Below are positions 60,227 to 64,000 of a stretch of 64,000 nucleotides of DNA, piece after piece. The stretch covers positions 33,530,001 through 33,594,000 of the forward strand of contig CM055318.2 in NCBI GenBank assembly GCA_029255685.2, given 5' to 3'. The stretch's first letter is position 1. The number at the start of each line of letters is the position of its first letter. Below the pieces are notes generated by a model. The model was not told the origin of the DNA, did not search any database, and worked only from the letters and a program-made list of their open reading frames with translations. This stretch comes from Silene conica. Taxonomy: Eukaryota > Streptophyta > Magnoliopsida > Caryophyllales > Caryophyllaceae. Both the position numbers and the translations under genes were made by a program.

Positions 60227-61771
60227 CTAGTCTGACCCCGTGTATTCTGGGTCGTCATCATCCGCCTCATCATCTGCCTCAGCCTCACTCGTTATGGACA
60301 CGCCTATGTTGGGTAGGACTAGGTGGGTACCCTCCAGCGGGGTATCGGAACTAAGAAGGGTGTACCACATCGGGGCAATATTGGCTTCCTTGACATTGGC
60401 GTTGTAACTGTGGTAGGCGAAAAGTGACTGGTCGATCCGCGCTTGTCTAATGTCCCTGCACATCTCAAGAAGCAAATGGTCATGTGCCTCCTGGTTCATT
60501 ACCGGAGGAGGCACAAAAGGTGGGATAGGGACATAATTAGCCGGGTACTTAATACGCGGTCGAGTCTCAGAGGTAGAAGGTTCGGGTGTCAAAGTCACGG
60601 GAGGAACCACGGGAGGAGGCACACTACCTGAAGGTTGGCCTAGCTCCGTGGTGGACCCCGATGAAAACTGCCCAGATGACAGTTTATAAGAAGGGGTCGA
60701 AGGCTTAGGTTGCCTAGGGTGGACAGATGAGTCAAACTTCGGCATAGGTGAAAGAGGAGGCAGACTAGCGAAAGGCACTCGGACCGGTGAAGCGCCCTCG
60801 ACTTTCCACTGTAAGAACGGCTTAGTTTCCAACCAATGAGCGTTTATCATGTATTTCGTGTTAAGTAGACGACTAGCAGCTAAACTGGTTGGGTTAGTCG
60901 GACCCAAGGGGACTAAATGAAAGGTGGAAAACCAGGCACGAGACGACGGGCAAGGTGACTGATCACGCCACCACAAGAATAAACTTCAAGTTAGTGGCGC
61001 TCTCAAGATGTTCAGCGACTAATTCAGCCACATTTAAAACAAAAGGGTCCTTTTGGTCGATGTTCAGATACCCTGCCACCATCTCTAGCTCCTGAACGGT
61101 CAAATTGTTTGGTTCCTTTCGACCGAAAATAGTGCTCCCCACAAGACGAAACCAATAACGAAGGGGGGGTGGTCTATATCATTGCCCTTCGGGCGGCCAC
61201 GAAGGTTAGTAGACATTCATTTTCTAAGAAGTAAAGGGAGCCCATCTCTTGGGGCACTTCTACTACCCACATTAGCCAACCCGAGGTAAACCCCTAACTC
61301 GGTCAAGGTCAGTTTATAACTGCAGTTAAGGAGGCGGAAAGAGACATGGCCCTCCTCAATACCTTCATCCTCATCTTCGGGTTCATACACATAACTGCTG
61401 AAAAATTCCGAAGTCAAAGATGCATATGTGTACTCAAGCATTTTAATAAGACCACTAGTTCCGATTCCCCTAAGCAGACTGACAACTTAGTCATAGACTT
61501 CTGCTCCTAAAGCTTTTAGTGACACAGTGTCAAAGAAACGGGTAGGAATGATGGTACGAGTACGAAGTTCATCAAACATGTCTCGCTGCTCTTGTGAAAT
61601 GAAAACCGCATTTGGGAAGCCGTCAATGCTACTGATTTGTGCTCGAGGTACTATTGCCGCTTCGGGTTGTTCGCCTGTCCCAATCCCGCTGCTAGGGTCG
61701 CTTGTTGGCTCTGACTGCTCACCACTATCCCCACTATTCATGGTTCTTCGTCGCTTTCCCCTACTATCCAT
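60227..61771 (-). pseudogene. Athila-C third ORF (ATHILA ORF-1 family), broken
   Basis: ATG at 61771 after an acceptor-like TTTGCAG. Starts basic (MDSRGKRRR), has IIPTRFFDTVSLKALG, a TAA at 61487-61489, then in the same frame YTYASLTSEFFSSYV and VSFRLLNCSYKLTLTELGVYLGL. Near 61217 the frame is lost; another frame reads FGRKEPNNLTVQELEMVAGYLN and runs to 60227. The middle is Pro/Ser-rich and the tail acidic (EAEADDEADDDDPEY). No signal peptide or membrane span is evident. Confidence 0.85.
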
Positions 61772-61780
61772 CTTCAATAC

Positions 61781-62112
61781 CTGCAAATTACAATTTTTTC
61801 GAATTAAAAATCCGAAATTCCAGCACCCAAATTCGCGATTATCGAATTGAATTGGGGAAAACGGTAAAGACACGCACAAGCACCATAGGGTTTACGTAGT
61901 TGCTTCCTTGTTCTTAATTTGTAATTAAACGAATGAAACAAGGAAAGAAACCAGAGAGCAAAAGGGGATTGAAACGAAAAAACGCAAAATCCTAACGTAA
62001 AACGCAGATTCCGCATTGAATTAAAAACGGCGATTATTGTGCATAAATCAATAGGATTAACAAACCCTACCTCTAAATCACAATTAATTTGAATATAAGT
62101 AAGGAAACTTAC
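61781..62112 (-). other. Probable leader intron of Athila-C third ORF
   Basis: Donor TTG|GTAAGTTT at 62112 and acceptor TTTGCAG ending at 61781 (minus), nine bases before the ATG. The position matches the intron of Athila-A. Confidence 0.6.
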
Positions 62113-62353
62113 CAATAAAACCAAGAATTGATTTGGGAAAAACGCGAAAAAACGCAAACCCTAACCCTAAATCGCAGATTTCAATTCAAATTGGGGGAAT
62201 GGAAGTGATGGTGCGAGCAATAACAAAGAATAACAAAAGGATTTGCAGTCAGGAATAGGGGAGAAATAAAAACGGAACTGAGAAGGTGAATGGGAAACTG
62301 AAGAGAGAAAAAGGGATTTGTGTTTCTTAAACAAGGAGGCTGACAATAATATG

Positions 62354-62607
62354 TGTGTCGATCGACACATCATACACATGTCGATCGACACGAAGCACGC
62401 TTTGAAAAAACAAAAAGAAACTTCCTGTGTCGAGGGTTTTTTTTTGGTTTGTCGATCAGATGCCTTTATGTCGATCGACATAACGAACATATGTCGATCG
62501 ACACAAGTGAAACCCCTCAAAATCCCTGTGACGATTAGTCATGTCAACCATCCTCCTCTTTTTTTCATTGTCGATCGTCATACTTAGCCAATGTCGATCG
62601 ACAATGC
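62354..62607 (-). repeat. TGTCGATCGACA palindromes upstream of Athila-C third ORF
   Basis: Seven copies or variants, starting at 62356, 62379, 62450, 62469, 62492, 62569 and 62592; four of the neighbouring gaps, within groups, are 23, 19, 23 and 23 bp. They lie upstream of the probable intron. Confidence 0.75.
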
Positions 62608-62858
62608 TAATAAGACAGAGTCGTAAGCACAACTTGAGAATAACATTCGACGACCTACGCGGCTTGAATTTCCTCCCTGACATAGCTCAACATGACCTAC
62701 ACAAGTCTCATTGAAGCAATAAGTTCCCTCATTCTCACTCACCGAAACGAGAACAAACTAACTAAAAAGCGTTGAAAGAAAAAGAAAAACTTAACTAAAG
62801 CATGCAAAGTAAAGGTTTTTACAGACGTGTTGCCTCCCGTTTAGCGCTGGTTTATCAA
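62608..62858 (-). other. Athila-C spacer just after pol
   Basis: Non-coding. Includes the conserved block (62825-62850) with AGCGCT and GGGAGGCAAC that also follows pol in Athila-A. Pol itself should lie to the right but is displaced by the LTR beginning at 62859. Confidence 0.65.
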
Positions 62859-64000
62859 TGTAATACCCCGTATGTTAGCCTCGGTCAACGGTAGTCAAAC
62901 CATGTTTTATACACGTATTTCAAAAGTCATGTTTATAAAGTATTTTACGGAAACGGTTATTGTTTTATAAATCGTATTTCTACGATTATTTTTTATTTCA
63001 TAATTATTTTATATGTGATAATTAATTCGTAAAGTGACATTTCATTCATATTTCTTTAATTTTAATAATATATTTATAATTAAATATATCTTCTAGTTTG
63101 TATTTATTTCTCGTCTATATTTAAGGTCTATTTTTATTTAAGTCGTAATCACTAATATTTTAATATTTCTATAACTCATATTATATAGACCGAAATACTA
63201 CCTTACATTTTATATTCTGGTAATTAATTTAATTAGTATTTACTAATACTAAATTAAATAATTTAAATAAGCTAAAAAAACACCCATATATTTTTCCTTT
63301 GGATTATTTCCTAAAAACCCTAATTGCGACACTACTTCACCCTACCCTAACTCCGTTACTTCGCCTCCAACCGTACTGCGTTTTTTTTTTGTCTTCTCTT
63401 TTCCCTTCTTCTTCCTTTGTCTTACGCCTTACTACTTCTCCTCTGCACGTCCCTCTTATTCATTTTAACCGTCAGTTTATCAAGGTACGTTATTTATCGC
63501 TTATCGTTTCTTTATCGTTTACGAATTTAGAACTCGACAAACATGGTATATAATCTGACCACAGTCATACGCGACTGACCTGGGTTGATGACTAATGAAT
63601 TATGGGTTGCGTATGACCACCTTACTACGGTGGTGGTGGCCAGTGGTGGTCACCACCGTGGTTAAAACAGGAGAATCATGGAGGAGTAGCAAATGAGCGT
63701 TTTATATTTGTTCTGACTTGACTTGAACACAACCATGTTGGGTTGGGAACTGGTTGTTGAGGTAACCCCTAGGGTGTGGGTTTTGGCGACCGTTGGTGGT
63801 GGGTAGCAACCTGAAATGGCGAAAGCAGGGGTGTGAGAATAATTGTTTATCGAGGGAGTTTGGGGAGGTTGTAGGTAGGGTTATGATCGTAGAAGAGAGG
63901 GGGAGATGATGGTGGAGTATGTGGTGGCCAAAGGTGCTGGTGGTGGCCGGAATTAGAATAATTAGTTCGTTGCGGGTTTTCGGGTAAACGCTTAGAGTAG
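62859..64000 (+). repeat. Start of another LTR (Tekay-like), cut by window edge
   Basis: TGTAATACCCCGTATG resembles the start of the element D LTR (TGTAATACTCCG on its own strand). Homology to Athila-C stops here. An AT-rich stretch with CATATATTTTTCC is followed by a leader-like AAACCCTAATTGCGAC. No coding region is seen in 1.1 kb. Family and whether it is a 5', 3' or solo LTR are unresolved. Confidence 0.55.

Noticed and set aside
63299..63553. 84-codon ORF in the last LTR
   Set aside because: Leader-like C/T-rich sequence without domain or homology that I recognise.

Overview
This window is plant genomic DNA made almost wholly of nested transposable elements. I recognise no host gene, rRNA or tRNA. 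A seed plant, probably a eudicot, is inferred from the element families: Ty3/Gypsy of the Athila, Tat and Tekay (chromodomain) lineages with plant-type primer sites, Ty1/Copia, an L1-type LINE fragment and a hAT-type MITE.

Layout. The backbone of positions ~2273-55162 is one minus-strand Tat-lineage element (Tat-1): 5' LTR at 54656-55162, gag 54587-52446, protease 52445-51810, and RT/RNase H/integrase at 4930-2273. A minus-strand Copia element has entered its integrase; its LTR lies at 760-2272 and its gag runs off the left edge. A minus-strand Tekay element (D, 4936-51804, duplicated site GATCT) sits between the Tat-1 protease and RT. One D LTR (49300-51804) is uninterrupted. The other is split twice: by Athila-A (5273-37177, duplicated site ACGAA), and by a GC-rich non-LTR retrotransposon (38200-42228) lying inside a (TAA)n microsatellite. 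A hAT-type MITE (47909-48416, duplicated site GCTGTATC) interrupts D gag. Athila-A is in turn interrupted in its third ORF by Athila-B (14344-33968, duplicated site GGAGT). Athila-B is a rearranged array with three tandem ~3.2 kb units, and it encodes gag-protease and the third ORF but no RT, RNase H or integrase. Right of Tat-1 lie a Tat-2 fragment, an L1 fragment, a minus-strand Athila-C (LTR 56994-58658, broken third ORF 61771-60227) and the start of a further LTR (62859 to the edge).

Sequence comparison agrees with the nesting order: D LTRs differ at many sites, I counted 5 differences over 1281 bp between the Athila-A LTRs, and 1 over 1716 bp between the two full Athila-B LTRs (all by eye).

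The most interesting signals are: (1) the non-LTR element, which reads as zinc fingers, RT, CCHC and a restriction-like endonuclease, sited in TAA repeats; (2) a stem-loop (8-bp stem, four-purine loop) 4-5 nt before the polypurine tract, present twice in each of three Athila families with different stem sequences that keep pairing; (3) family-specific paired palindromes at fixed spacing, placed just upstream of the LTR TATA box and again upstream of the third ORF in all three families.
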